Part shown: positions 8,231-16,157 of the stretch, one piece after another
How positions within the stretch are numbered: position 1 is the stretch's first letter
How the letters are laid out: every line of letters starts with the position of its first letter
Assembly (NCBI GenBank): GCA_027489955.1
Contig: JAIXYZ010000013.1
Location: 372,001-436,000, forward strand
DNA length: 64,000 bases
From: Hyphomicrobiales bacterium
GTDB lineage: Bacteria > Pseudomonadota > Alphaproteobacteria > Rhizobiales > Beijerinckiaceae
Reading direction: 5' to 3'
Made by a program: the position numbers and the translations under genes
The notes under the pieces: model-generated
What the model saw: the letters and a program-made list of their open reading frames with translations, nothing else
Told to the model about the DNA's origin: nothing
Database searches by the model: none

Positions 8231-9007
8231 TCAGAGCGCGACGGCGACTTCCGCGGCGACACGGGACAGGCGCCGCCCGATATCCTCGATGCTCCGAAGC
8301 TCCGGCTGGGCGCTGAACAGGATGTTGGAGATGCAGTACCGGGTCGCTCCGCTCTGGTCGGGGACCGGCGCCGCGATGGTCGTCACGCCCTGGACGAAAT
8401 TGTTCACGTCCACCGCCCAGCCATTGCGCCCGGCCAGGGCCACGTCCGCCACGTATTCCTCGAACGAGGGCGGCGACTGCCAGGGCAACTGGTCGAATGT
8501 CGCCCGCAACTGCTCCACGTCGTACCGGCGATTGGCGGCGATGCAGCGCCCCATCGCTCCCGTCATCGCGGGAAGCCGCTGGCCCACCTCGATGTGGATG
8601 TTCATCACGGCGCGGCTGTCGAACAGGCCGATCAGGACGAGGCGGTCGGTGCGCGTCAGGCGCCAAAGCGTGCTCACGCACCGGTAGTCGTCGGCCATCT
8701 GCTGGAGATGCGGCGTTGCGAACTGCATCACCTGATCCGCCTTCAGCATGCGCCGCGCGAGATACACGGGGGCGACACCCAGCGAATAGGTCTTCGTACG
8801 GTCGTCGATCTCGGCGAAATCCCAGGCCACCAGCGTCTTCAGGATGTTGAAGCACGAGCTCGGGCTAAGCCCCAGGCGCCGCGCGATGGCATTGACGCCG
8901 AGCGGGGCAGGTTCGGTGGCCAGAAGACGCATGATCCGGGCAGCGGCTGCGACGGAGCCCACGACCGGGGCGGATGTGGGGGCGGTGGGGCGGGGCTGAT
9001 CCTGCAT
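8231..9007 (-). CDS. IclR family transcriptional regulator
   Basis: A 258-residue regulator on the minus strand. The N-terminal winged helix reads AARIMRLLATEPAPLGVNAI followed by RLGLSPSSCFNILKTL, the recognition helix region. The C-terminal effector domain includes QMADDYRCVSTLWRL and GAMGRCIAANRR (the conserved G.A position) and ends in GVTTIAAPVPDQSG. IclR regulators typically bind small carboxylates or aromatic acids and control divergent operons. It is divergent from the MaoC-hydratase operon, with a repeat-rich AT-rich spacer at 9008-9200. It is the only regulator gene inside the catabolic locus and is likely its substrate sensor. Confidence 0.93.
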   Translation of the reverse strand: MQDQPRPTAPTSAPVVGSVAAAARIMRLLATEPAPLGVNAIARRLGLSPSSCFNILKTLVAWDFAEIDDRTKTYSLGVAPVYLARRMLKADQVMQFATPHLQQMADDYRCVSTLWRLTRTDRLVLIGLFDSRAVMNIHIEVGQRLPAMTGAMGRCIAANRRYDVEQLRATFDQLPWQSPPSFEEYVADVALAGRNGWAVDVNNFVQGVTTIAAPVPDQSGATRYCISNILFSAQPELRSIEDIGRRLSRVAAEVAVAL

Positions 9008-9027
9008 AAGCCCGCTCGTAGCATTCT

Positions 9028-9059
9028 CTATATTGAATGGTCAATCTATATGTTGAATG
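9028..9059. promoter_or_regulatory. AT-rich repeat element in the iclR / MaoC divergent spacer (likely IclR operator)
   Basis: Within GC-rich surroundings this 32-bp stretch is AT-rich. It holds ATTGA-ATGG-TCAAT, a perfect inverted repeat with a 4-base spacer at 9032-9045, and two direct copies of CTATAT(G)TTGAATG 18 bp apart (9028-9039 and 9046-9059). It lies about 20 bp upstream of the iclR start and about 140 bp before the MaoC gene, where an autoregulating IclR protein would bind. Which repeat is recognised cannot be told from sequence. Confidence 0.5.
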
Positions 9060-9200
9060 CACGCTATGGCCGTGTTAGTCGATTGTCGACACTTGAGGAG
9101 TGCAGGTCGATGGCGGCCGAAGCGACGGCGATCATGGCGGACATGGATGGGAGCGCATTCCTGCGGAAGCGCGGCATCCTCCCGCGTGGCGTGGCCTGCC

Positions 9201-10061
9201 ATGCCGCTTGATCCCCGGCGCCTGGAAAGCGCGCTTCCCATCGTGACCGACCAGGTCCTCACGCGCCGCGACGTGATCCTCTATGCGCTCGGCGTCAGCG
9301 TTGCCCTCGATCGCGAGACCGATCCGCACGCCTTGTCGTTCCTCTACGAGGACCGGCTTCAGGCGCTTCCGTCCATGGCCGCCGTCCTCGGCTATCCCGG
9401 CTTCTGGCTGGGCGAGGAGCGGTTCGGCCTGACGGCGAGCGGCATTCTCCATGTCGGCCATTCCATCGAGATCCACCGTCCGCTGCCGGTGGAGGGCACC
9501 ATCCGCGGCGTGACGACGATCGACGGCATCATCGACAAGGGCGCCGGCAAGGGCGCTCTCGTCTACATCCGCCGCGAAGTCTACGACGCAGCCGCCGGCG
9601 ACCATCTGGCGACGGTTCTCCAGACGTCGCTCCTGCGCCATGACGGCGGCTTCGGCGGCGAGGGCGGCGCCGGCCGCGAGCTCATCCGCGTGCCCGAGCG
9701 GATGCAGGACGTGTCGCTCCACAGCCGGACCGTGCCGGAGCAGGCCCTGATCTACCGGCTTTCGGGCGACTACAACCCGCTTCACATCCTGCCCGACGTG
9801 GCGAAGCAGGCGGGGTTCGAGCGCCCGATCCTGCACGGCCTTTGCACCTACGGCGTCGTCGGTTTCGCGCTCCTGTCGCACCTGTGCGCCCGGGGCGGGA
9901 GCATCTCCCGCCTCGATGTCCGGTTCTCGGCGCCCGTCTATCCCGGCGAGCGCCTGCGCACCGACGTGTGGCTGCTCGGCGATGGCAAGGCATCCTTCCG
10001 GTCCACTGCCGTGGAACGGAACGTCACGGTCCTGGACAACGGTTTTGCGGAGTACCACTGA
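9201..10061 (+). CDS. MaoC-like double hot-dog dehydratase ((R)-specific enoyl-CoA hydratase type)
   Basis: A 286-residue protein with two hot-dog halves, the length of eukaryote-like hydratase-2 proteins. The catalytic motif lies in the C-terminal half: YRLSGDYNPLHILPDVAK, with Asp and His of the D-x-N-P-x-H signature, followed by FERPILHGLCTYG. The start at 9201 (MPLDPRRLESALP) agrees with relatives that begin MPxD, although its ribosome binding site is weak; a 33-codon open frame with a good Shine-Dalgarno (9110-9211) overlaps it and may couple translation. The enzyme would hydrate a trans-2-enoyl-CoA to the (R)-3-hydroxy form. It heads the operon with the HMG-CoA-synthase-like, thiolase and acyl-CoA dehydrogenase genes. 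Confidence 0.88.
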   Translation: MPLDPRRLESALPIVTDQVLTRRDVILYALGVSVALDRETDPHALSFLYEDRLQALPSMAAVLGYPGFWLGEERFGLTASGILHVGHSIEIHRPLPVEGTIRGVTTIDGIIDKGAGKGALVYIRREVYDAAAGDHLATVLQTSLLRHDGGFGGEGGAGRELIRVPERMQDVSLHSRTVPEQALIYRLSGDYNPLHILPDVAKQAGFERPILHGLCTYGVVGFALLSHLCARGGSISRLDVRFSAPVYPGERLRTDVWLLGDGKASFRSTAVERNVTVLDNGFAEYH

Positions 10062-10065
10062 GGTC

Positions 10066-11544
10066 ATGACAGGCATCGTTGCCTTCGGCGCCTACATCCC
10101 CAGGGCCCGCCTGCAGCGCGCGGCCGTGGTCGAGGCCAACGCGTGGTACAATCCCGCGCTGCGCTCCCACGCGAAGGGCGAGAAGGCCATCTCCAACTGG
10201 GACGAAGACGTCGTCACGATGGCCGTCGAGGCCGCCCGCGACTGCTTGGCCGATCGGGACCGGAGCGACATCCGGGACATCTTCCTGGCGTCGACCACCC
10301 TGCCGTTCTCCGAGCGGCAGAACTCCGTCATCGTCAAGGAAGCGCTCAACATCGCCGATGAAGTCGGCACACTCGACGTCTGCGGCAGCCAGCGCGCGGG
10401 CATCGCCGCCCTCATCCAGGCCATGGCCGCCGCACCGGAAACGGGTCACAACCTCTGTGTTGCGTCGGAAAAGTTGAACACGCGGCCCGGCTCCGAGGGT
10501 GAGCTGCTGCGCGGCGATGCAGCCGCCGCGTTCCTCGTGGGCCGTCACGACGTGATCGCCCGCAAGGTGGCGACGTTCCGCATCTCCGCCGACTTCGTGG
10601 ACCATTTCCGCGAAAGCGGCAGCGCATTCGACTACGATTGGGAAACCCGCTGGGTGCGCGACGAGGGTTATGCCGCCCTGGCGGGAGCGGCCATCGAGGG
10701 CGTGCTCGAGCGAGGCGGCTGCCGCCCGGAAGAGGTCGACAAGTTCATCCTCGCCGCGCCCATCCGTGGGGTCGCCGCGTCCGTCGCCAAGCAGGGTGGG
10801 ATCAACGCCGCGGCCGTCGTCGACGACCTGGGCCAGTCGGTCGGCATCGCCGGCACCGCCCATCCCCTGCTGATGCTGGCGCACTGCCTGCAGAGCGCCG
10901 CTCCCGGCGCCCGCATCCTCGTTCTCGGCTTCGGCTCCGGCTGCGATGCCATCCTGCTGGAGCGCACGGACCTTGAGATCGCCCACCCCGCACCCTTCGG
11001 GGTCGGCGGCTGGCTGGCGCGCCGCCGGGCCGAGCCGAACTACCTGCGATATCTGTCCCTGGCAGGCCACGTCGAGATCGACCGCGGCATGCGCGCCGAG
11101 TTCGACCAGAAGCAGCCGCTCACGGCGCTCTGGCGCCATCGCAAGACCGTGCTGGGCCTGGTCGGCGGGCGCTGCACCCGGACGGGAACCGTGCAGTTTC
11201 CCCGCACCGATATCTCGGTCGCGCCGAACGGTCATTTCGTCGGTACGCAGGAGGATTATCCCTTCGCCGAGCGCACCGCCCGCATTCTGACCTTCACCTC
11301 CGACAGGCTGACCTACACCCCCGATCCGCCCGCCTATTACGGGATGATCGAGTTCGTCGAGGGCGGCCGGATGAACGCGGAGTTCTGCGACGTGGAGCCG
11401 GAAGACGTCGCCGTCGGCCGGGAGATGCGGATGATGTTCCGCATCAAGTCCATCGACGAGCAGCGCGGCTTCCGCCGCTATTTCTGGAAGGCCGCCCCGA
11501 CCGCCACCACCACGAAAGGATCGTCCGATGGCCAGCGGAATTAA
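10066..11544 (+). CDS. HMG-CoA synthase-like protein fused to a DUF35-type OB-fold
   Basis: A 492-residue fusion. Residues 1 to about 330 have the thiolase fold of the HMG-CoA synthase/KAS III group: GIVAFGAYIPRARL at the start, SNWDEDVVTMAVEAARDCL, and the nucleophile Cys106 in LDVCGSQRAGIAAL. By eye, the position of the HMG-CoA synthase Glu is Thr (LASTTLPFSE), so canonical chemistry is doubtful. Residues from about 380 form a DUF35-like OB-fold; its zinc ribbon is degenerate, with one Cys left in GGRCTRTGTVQFPRTDIS. The C-terminus is YYGMIEFVEGGRMN to RYFWKAAP. The stop overlaps the thiolase start by 17 nt. Archaeal HMG-CoA synthase, DUF35 and thiolase proteins form one complex; this operon resembles that with two parts fused. 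Confidence 0.82.
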   Translation: MTGIVAFGAYIPRARLQRAAVVEANAWYNPALRSHAKGEKAISNWDEDVVTMAVEAARDCLADRDRSDIRDIFLASTTLPFSERQNSVIVKEALNIADEVGTLDVCGSQRAGIAALIQAMAAAPETGHNLCVASEKLNTRPGSEGELLRGDAAAAFLVGRHDVIARKVATFRISADFVDHFRESGSAFDYDWETRWVRDEGYAALAGAAIEGVLERGGCRPEEVDKFILAAPIRGVAASVAKQGGINAAAVVDDLGQSVGIAGTAHPLLMLAHCLQSAAPGARILVLGFGSGCDAILLERTDLEIAHPAPFGVGGWLARRRAEPNYLRYLSLAGHVEIDRGMRAEFDQKQPLTALWRHRKTVLGLVGGRCTRTGTVQFPRTDISVAPNGHFVGTQEDYPFAERTARILTFTSDRLTYTPDPPAYYGMIEFVEGGRMNAEFCDVEPEDVAVGREMRMMFRIKSIDEQRGFRRYFWKAAPTATTTKGSSDGQRN

Positions 11545-12733
11545 GGACAGGGTGGCGATCCTCGGCATGGGCTGCGCGCGCTTCGGCGAGCGCTGGGACG
11601 TCGACGGCGAGACCCTCATGGTCGAGGCCTATACCGAGGCGCTCGAGGATGCCGGCATCGACACCTCGTCCATCGAGGCCGCCTGGCTCGCGGTCGGCAT
11701 GGATGCGTTCAACATCGGCCCGTCCGCCATCCCGGCATCGGTCGCGCTGCGGCTCGACAACATCCCGGTCACGAAGGTCGAGAACTATTGCGCCTCCGGT
11801 ACCGAGGCGTTTCGCGGCGCCGTCTACGCCGTCGCCAGCGGCGCGGCCGACATCGCGCTCGCCATCGGCGTCGAGAAGCTGAAGGACACGGGCTATGGCG
11901 GCCTTCCGGTCCGCAGCCGCGGCACGATGTTCGACATGATCGGCGTCGTCGGATCGGCACCGGGAAGCTTCGCGCAGCTGGCCGGTGCCTACCAGGCACG
12001 GCACGGCATCCCGCCGCAGGACCTGAAGCGCGCCATGGCGCATGTGTCGGTCAAGAGCCACGCCAACGGGGCCAAGAACCCCAAAGCGCACCTGCGCAAG
12101 CCCATCGACATGGACACGGTGATCAACGCGCCGATGGTGGCCGAGCCGCTCGGCCTGTTCGATTGCTGCGGCGTCTCGGACGGCGCGGCCTGCGCCATCG
12201 TGACGACCCCCGAGATCGCCCGCGCCCTCGGCAAGAAGGATCTGGTGACGATCAAGGCCCTGCAGCTCGCAGTCTCCAACGGCTGGGAATTGCAGGGGGC
12301 CGGGTGGGACGGAAGCTATGTCCACACCACAAGGATCGCCGCCGAGCGGGCCTACCGCGAGGCCGGCATCACCGACCCGCGCAGTCAGCTGAGCCTCATG
12401 GAGGTCCACGACTGCTTCTCGATCACCGAGCTGGTGACGATGGAGGACCTGGGCATCAGCCCGGTGGGCGGGGCGGCGCGGGACGTGCTGGACGGCTTCT
12501 ACGATGCGGACGGGACGCTGCCCTGCCAGATCGACGGTGGCCTCAAGTGCTTCGGCCATCCGATCGGCGCCTCGGGCCTGCGGATGATCTACGAGAACTA
12601 TCTTCAGATGCAGGGGCGCGCCGGCGAACGGCAGCGCCGGCAGCAGCCGGTCTTCGGCCTGTCCCACAATCTGGGCGGCATGCCGAACCAGAACGTCTGC
12701 GCGATCGCCATCGTGGGGCTCGAAGGCGCATGA
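11528..12733 (+). CDS. Thiolase family protein (SCP2-type acetyl-CoA acyltransferase)
   Basis: A 401-residue thiolase of the SCP2/SCP-x group. The nucleophile is Cys88 in VENYCASGTEAF. The conserved His lies in EVHDCFSITE, and the C-terminal GGLKCFGHPIGASG motif has both Cys and the HP. These proteins cleave 3-ketoacyl-CoAs, or act as retro-aldolases when paired with a DUF35 partner, as Ltp2 does in steroid side-chain degradation. The partner here may be the OB-fold of the upstream gene, whose stop it overlaps. ATG 11528 has AGGA 8 nt upstream. It overlaps the dehydrogenase by 4 nt (ATGA), so three genes are translationally coupled. Confidence 0.9.
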   Translation: MASGIKDRVAILGMGCARFGERWDVDGETLMVEAYTEALEDAGIDTSSIEAAWLAVGMDAFNIGPSAIPASVALRLDNIPVTKVENYCASGTEAFRGAVYAVASGAADIALAIGVEKLKDTGYGGLPVRSRGTMFDMIGVVGSAPGSFAQLAGAYQARHGIPPQDLKRAMAHVSVKSHANGAKNPKAHLRKPIDMDTVINAPMVAEPLGLFDCCGVSDGAACAIVTTPEIARALGKKDLVTIKALQLAVSNGWELQGAGWDGSYVHTTRIAAERAYREAGITDPRSQLSLMEVHDCFSITELVTMEDLGISPVGGAARDVLDGFYDADGTLPCQIDGGLKCFGHPIGASGLRMIYENYLQMQGRAGERQRRQQPVFGLSHNLGGMPNQNVCAIAIVGLEGA

Positions 12734-13872
12734 TGGAGGAATCGACCAGGCAGCAATTGCTGGAGGCGGTGCGGCGCTTCGTCCGCGAACGGCTGGTCCC
12801 GCTGGAGGAGCAGGTCGCCGAGAACGACCGCATCCCCGACGAGACGATCGCGGAGATGCGCGAGCTCGGCCTGTTCGGCCTCACCATTCCGGAGGAATAT
12901 GGCGGGCTGGGCCTCGGCGCGCTCGACGAGGTCGACGTCATGATCGAGCTGTGCTGGGCGTCGGCGGCGTTCCGCTCGGCGATCGGCATCAATATCGGCC
13001 CGGGTTCCCAGAGCATCCTGCGCAGCGGCACGCCCGAGCAGAAGGCGGCCTGGCTTCCCCGCGTGGCGAGCGGCGAGATCGTCACCAGCTTCTGCCTCAC
13101 CGAGCCGAGCTCCGGGTCGGACAGCGCGGCGCTTCGCACCTCGGCGGTCAGGGACGGTGACGGCTATGTCATCAACGGCTCGAAGCGATACATCACGAAC
13201 GCGCCGGTCGCCGGCGTGTTCATCGTGATGGCCAGGACCAATCCCGAGCGGCTGCCGAAGAACGCCCATGTCAGCTCCTTCCTCGTCCCGGCCGGGACCC
13301 CGGGTGTGACGGTCGGCGCCAAGGACCGGAAGATGGGCCAGAGCGGCGCATGGTCCGCCGACGTCTATTTCGACAATGTCCGGGTTCCGGCCGATGCCCT
13401 GATCGGCGGCGTCGAGGGCAAAGGCTTCGCGATGGCGATGAAGTCGCTGGATCGGGGCCGCGTGAACATCGCCTCGGTCTGCGTCGGCCAGGGCCGGCGG
13501 ATCCTCCACGAAGCCGTGCAATACGCCCGGCAGCGCACCCAGTTCGGCAAGCCGATCGCCGAGTTCCAGCTCGTCCAGGCCATGCTGGCCGACAGCCAGG
13601 CCGAACTCTACGCGGCGGAATCGATGGTGCGCGAGACCGCTCGCCGTATCGACAAGGGTGAGCAGGTCTCCCTTGAGGCATCCTGCTGCAAGATGTTCTG
13701 CTCCGAGATGGTGGGACGCATCGCGGACAAGGCGGTGCAGATCCATGGCGGTGCCGGATACATGCGCGACAGCGCGGTGGAGCGCTTCTACCGGGATGTG
13801 CGCCTGTTCAGAATCTACGAAGGGACGACGCAGATCCAGCAGATCATCATCGGGCGTCAGCTCGCGCAGTAG
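12730..13872 (+). CDS. Acyl-CoA dehydrogenase
   Basis: A 380-residue flavoprotein that introduces the alpha,beta double bond into an acyl-CoA and passes electrons to ETF, hence to ETF-ubiquinone oxidoreductase (a gene for which is at 36140). Landmarks are LFGLTIPEEYGGLGL, SFCLTEPSSGSDSAAL for FAD and substrate binding, and RTQFGKPIAEFQLVQAM. The catalytic Glu is in FRIYEGTTQIQQIIIGRQL, the short/medium-chain position rather than that of isovaleryl-CoA dehydrogenase. AtuD and LiuA are the equivalents in the known pathways. The start overlaps the thiolase stop as ATGA. It is the last gene of its unit; the next gene has its own operator. Confidence 0.94.
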   Translation: MMEESTRQQLLEAVRRFVRERLVPLEEQVAENDRIPDETIAEMRELGLFGLTIPEEYGGLGLGALDEVDVMIELCWASAAFRSAIGINIGPGSQSILRSGTPEQKAAWLPRVASGEIVTSFCLTEPSSGSDSAALRTSAVRDGDGYVINGSKRYITNAPVAGVFIVMARTNPERLPKNAHVSSFLVPAGTPGVTVGAKDRKMGQSGAWSADVYFDNVRVPADALIGGVEGKGFAMAMKSLDRGRVNIASVCVGQGRRILHEAVQYARQRTQFGKPIAEFQLVQAMLADSQAELYAAESMVRETARRIDKGEQVSLEASCCKMFCSEMVGRIADKAVQIHGGAGYMRDSAVERFYRDVRLFRIYEGTTQIQQIIIGRQLAQ

Positions 13873-13913
13873 GGCCGGCATGGACCTGCGCGGGCTTCGA
13901 AGCGACATGCCAC

Positions 13914-13927
13914 CTAACAAATGTTAG
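13914..13927. promoter_or_regulatory. Palindromic operator, copy 2 (CTAACAAATGTTAG)
   Basis: Arms CTAAC and GTTAG around the spacer AAAT, 28 bp upstream of the acyl-CoA ligase start. It differs from the 3536 copy at one spacer base only. The matching pair, each just ahead of a transcription unit in the same catabolic locus, implies one repressor acts on both. The downstream unit would include the ligase, both CoA-transferase genes and probably the TRAP transporter. Confidence 0.6.
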
Positions 13928-13955
13928 TTATTACCACGGGCAGGAAGGCGGTCAC

Positions 13956-16157
13956 GTGATGCAGCATTTCAGCGGGATGACGGGAGAACGCAGCGGCGGA
14001 CCGACCGAAAATCCGGTCGTCGCTCCCGCGTCCGACGTCTTGAGGAAGCTCTTCTCTCCCGCCTCGGTCGCCTTCGTGGGCATCTCGAGCCGCCCGGGCG
14101 TGTTCCAGGTGGGTGGCCGCGCTGCGATGGATCACCTGGTCCGCCACGGGTACAGAGGCGCCGTCTACCCGATTTCCCGGACCGCGGCCGAGATCGACGG
14201 CTTCACGACCTACCCGTCGATCACGGACCTGCCGGCCGCCCCCGATTGCGTCGTCATCGCTCTGCCCGCGCCGCAGGTGATCGACGTCGCCCGTGAGGCG
14301 CTCGCCAGGGGTGCGCGCGCCTTCATCCTCATCAGTTCTGGCTTTGCCGAGGCCGGCGAGGCGGGCGCTCTGCTCCAGGCCGAGCTCACCGCGATGTTGC
14401 GGCAGGCCGGCGCGGTCGCGCTCGGGCCCAACACGACCGGCTTCATCAATTTCGTGGACGGCGTCGTTCTCACATCCACGAGCCGCGCCGGCGGCACGCT
14501 CTGCGCCCTCGGCCGCATCGGCATGGTCCTGCAGAGCGGCGCGCTCGGCAGCGCGCTGCTCGACCTTGCGGCCGACCGGTCGATCGGCCTCAGCCACCTG
14601 ATCTCGACCGGCAACGAGGCCAGCGCCGATGTCAGCGACTGCATTCGCTGGCTCGCGGAAGACCCCTCGACCGACGTGATCGCCCTCTACCTGGAGGGCC
14701 TGCGCAACCCGGACGGCTTCGTCGCCGCCTGCCAGCTCGCGGCGCGAAACGGCAAGTCCATCGTCATCCTCAAGAGCGGTCGCTCCGACGAGGGCAGCCG
14801 GGCCGTCGCCAGCCACACGGGCGCGCTCGCCGGTTCCGCGCACGTCCAGCAGACCCTGTTCCGCCAGCTCGGCGTCATTAGCGTCAACAGCCTGCACGAG
14901 CTTCTGTCGGTTTCCGCTCTGCTCGCGCACGGCAAGCCCTTCGGTCCCCGGCTCGGCATCTTCACCGTGTCGGGCGGCCTCGGCAGCCTGCTCATAGACG
15001 GGTTCGAGCGCGTGCCGGCGGCAACCTTCCCGCAGATCGCGGAGGCAACGACCGCGGCTCTTCGCACGGATTTCCCGGACCTGACCGCGTGCGCCAATCC
15101 GCTCGATTTCGGAGGCGCGCCGTTCGGCGGCGCCGCCTTCCGCACCGAGGGCATGGTGGCCAGGATGCTCAAGGCCTTCGCCTCCGATCCGGCCGTGGAC
15201 GCCGTCATCGTCGGCGTGACGCCCATGGTGGAGAGCTGGGCGGCGGAGATCGTTCGCGCCGCCATCGAGGCCGACCGCGAGATCGGCAAGCCCGTTTCGG
15301 TGGTCTGGCTTGGCGCCGATGCGAACACCGCCGAGATCGCGACGCTGCGCCAGGCAGGGATCGGCGTGTTCGCCGACGTGACCGAATGCGCGGCCAGCCT
15401 GGGTGCCGTCATCGGCCGGCCTGCCTGCACGTATGAAGGTCGTCTCGGCCGTCGCCCCGCATCGGCCGGACCGGTCGAGGTCCTCAACGAGCACCTGAGC
15501 AAGGTCACGCTGCGCCGCCACGGCCTCACGGATTTCCCGAACGAGCGCCTTGTCGCCGTCGACGACCCCGCCGTGATCCGCGCCGCTGCGGCAGCCGTGG
15601 GATACCCGGTCACGCTCAAGGGCCTCATGCGCGGGACCGCCCACAAGTCCGAGCTCGGGCTCGTCGCGGTGGGGATCGAGCGGGAAGAGGATCTGATCGC
15701 TGCTGCAGGCCGCCAGAAGCGGTCGATCGAGGATGCGGGTGGCACGTTCGAAGGCTTCGTCCTGGTCGAGACGGTGAAGCCGAAGGCGGAAATCCTGGCC
15801 AGCGTGACGATCGATGAACTGGCCGGGCCGGTGCTCACCGTCGGGGCAGGGGGGATCTATACCGAGATCCTGCACGACGTGAGCTCGCGCGTCCTCCCCG
15901 TCGACAAGGCCGAGATCGAGGCGATGATCGGCGAGTGCCGCATCTCCAGGATCCTAGAGGGCGCGCGCGGCGGGGCTCCCCTCGACGTCCCGGCCCTGGT
16001 GGACTTCCTGCACAGGCTCGCCGGAATCGGCCTGACCGGCGACGAGACGATCGTGTCGGCCGAGATCAATCCCCTCGCCGTGTTCTCCCGCGGGCAGGGC
16101 GTCGCCGCCCTCGACGCCAAGGTCTTCGTCCAGAGGGGAGGCGACCATGTTTCCTGA
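13956..16157 (+). CDS. NDP-forming acyl-CoA synthetase (acetate--CoA ligase family, fused alpha-beta)
   Basis: A 733-residue fused acyl-CoA ligase that makes acyl-CoA with nucleotide diphosphate as product, or runs in reverse. The order is a CoA-binding Rossmann domain (SPASVAFVGISSRPGVFQ), succinyl-CoA-ligase-like flavodoxin domains with the predicted phospho-histidine in SHTGALAGS, then a C-terminal ATP-grasp domain (GYPVTLKGLMRGTAHKSELG). The GTG at 13956 has AGGAAGG 7 nt upstream; the ATG at 13959 would also work. Such enzymes occur in catabolic loci, for example as feruloyl-CoA or pimeloyl-CoA ligases, so the substrate cannot be read from the family. The gene overlaps the CoA-transferase A gene by 11 nt. 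Confidence 0.88.
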   Translation: MMQHFSGMTGERSGGPTENPVVAPASDVLRKLFSPASVAFVGISSRPGVFQVGGRAAMDHLVRHGYRGAVYPISRTAAEIDGFTTYPSITDLPAAPDCVVIALPAPQVIDVAREALARGARAFILISSGFAEAGEAGALLQAELTAMLRQAGAVALGPNTTGFINFVDGVVLTSTSRAGGTLCALGRIGMVLQSGALGSALLDLAADRSIGLSHLISTGNEASADVSDCIRWLAEDPSTDVIALYLEGLRNPDGFVAACQLAARNGKSIVILKSGRSDEGSRAVASHTGALAGSAHVQQTLFRQLGVISVNSLHELLSVSALLAHGKPFGPRLGIFTVSGGLGSLLIDGFERVPAATFPQIAEATTAALRTDFPDLTACANPLDFGGAPFGGAAFRTEGMVARMLKAFASDPAVDAVIVGVTPMVESWAAEIVRAAIEADREIGKPVSVVWLGADANTAEIATLRQAGIGVFADVTECAASLGAVIGRPACTYEGRLGRRPASAGPVEVLNEHLSKVTLRRHGLTDFPNERLVAVDDPAVIRAAAAAVGYPVTLKGLMRGTAHKSELGLVAVGIEREEDLIAAAGRQKRSIEDAGGTFEGFVLVETVKPKAEILASVTIDELAGPVLTVGAGGIYTEILHDVSSRVLPVDKAEIEAMIGECRISRILEGARGGAPLDVPALVDFLHRLAGIGLTGDETIVSAEINPLAVFSRGQGVAALDAKVFVQRGGDHVS

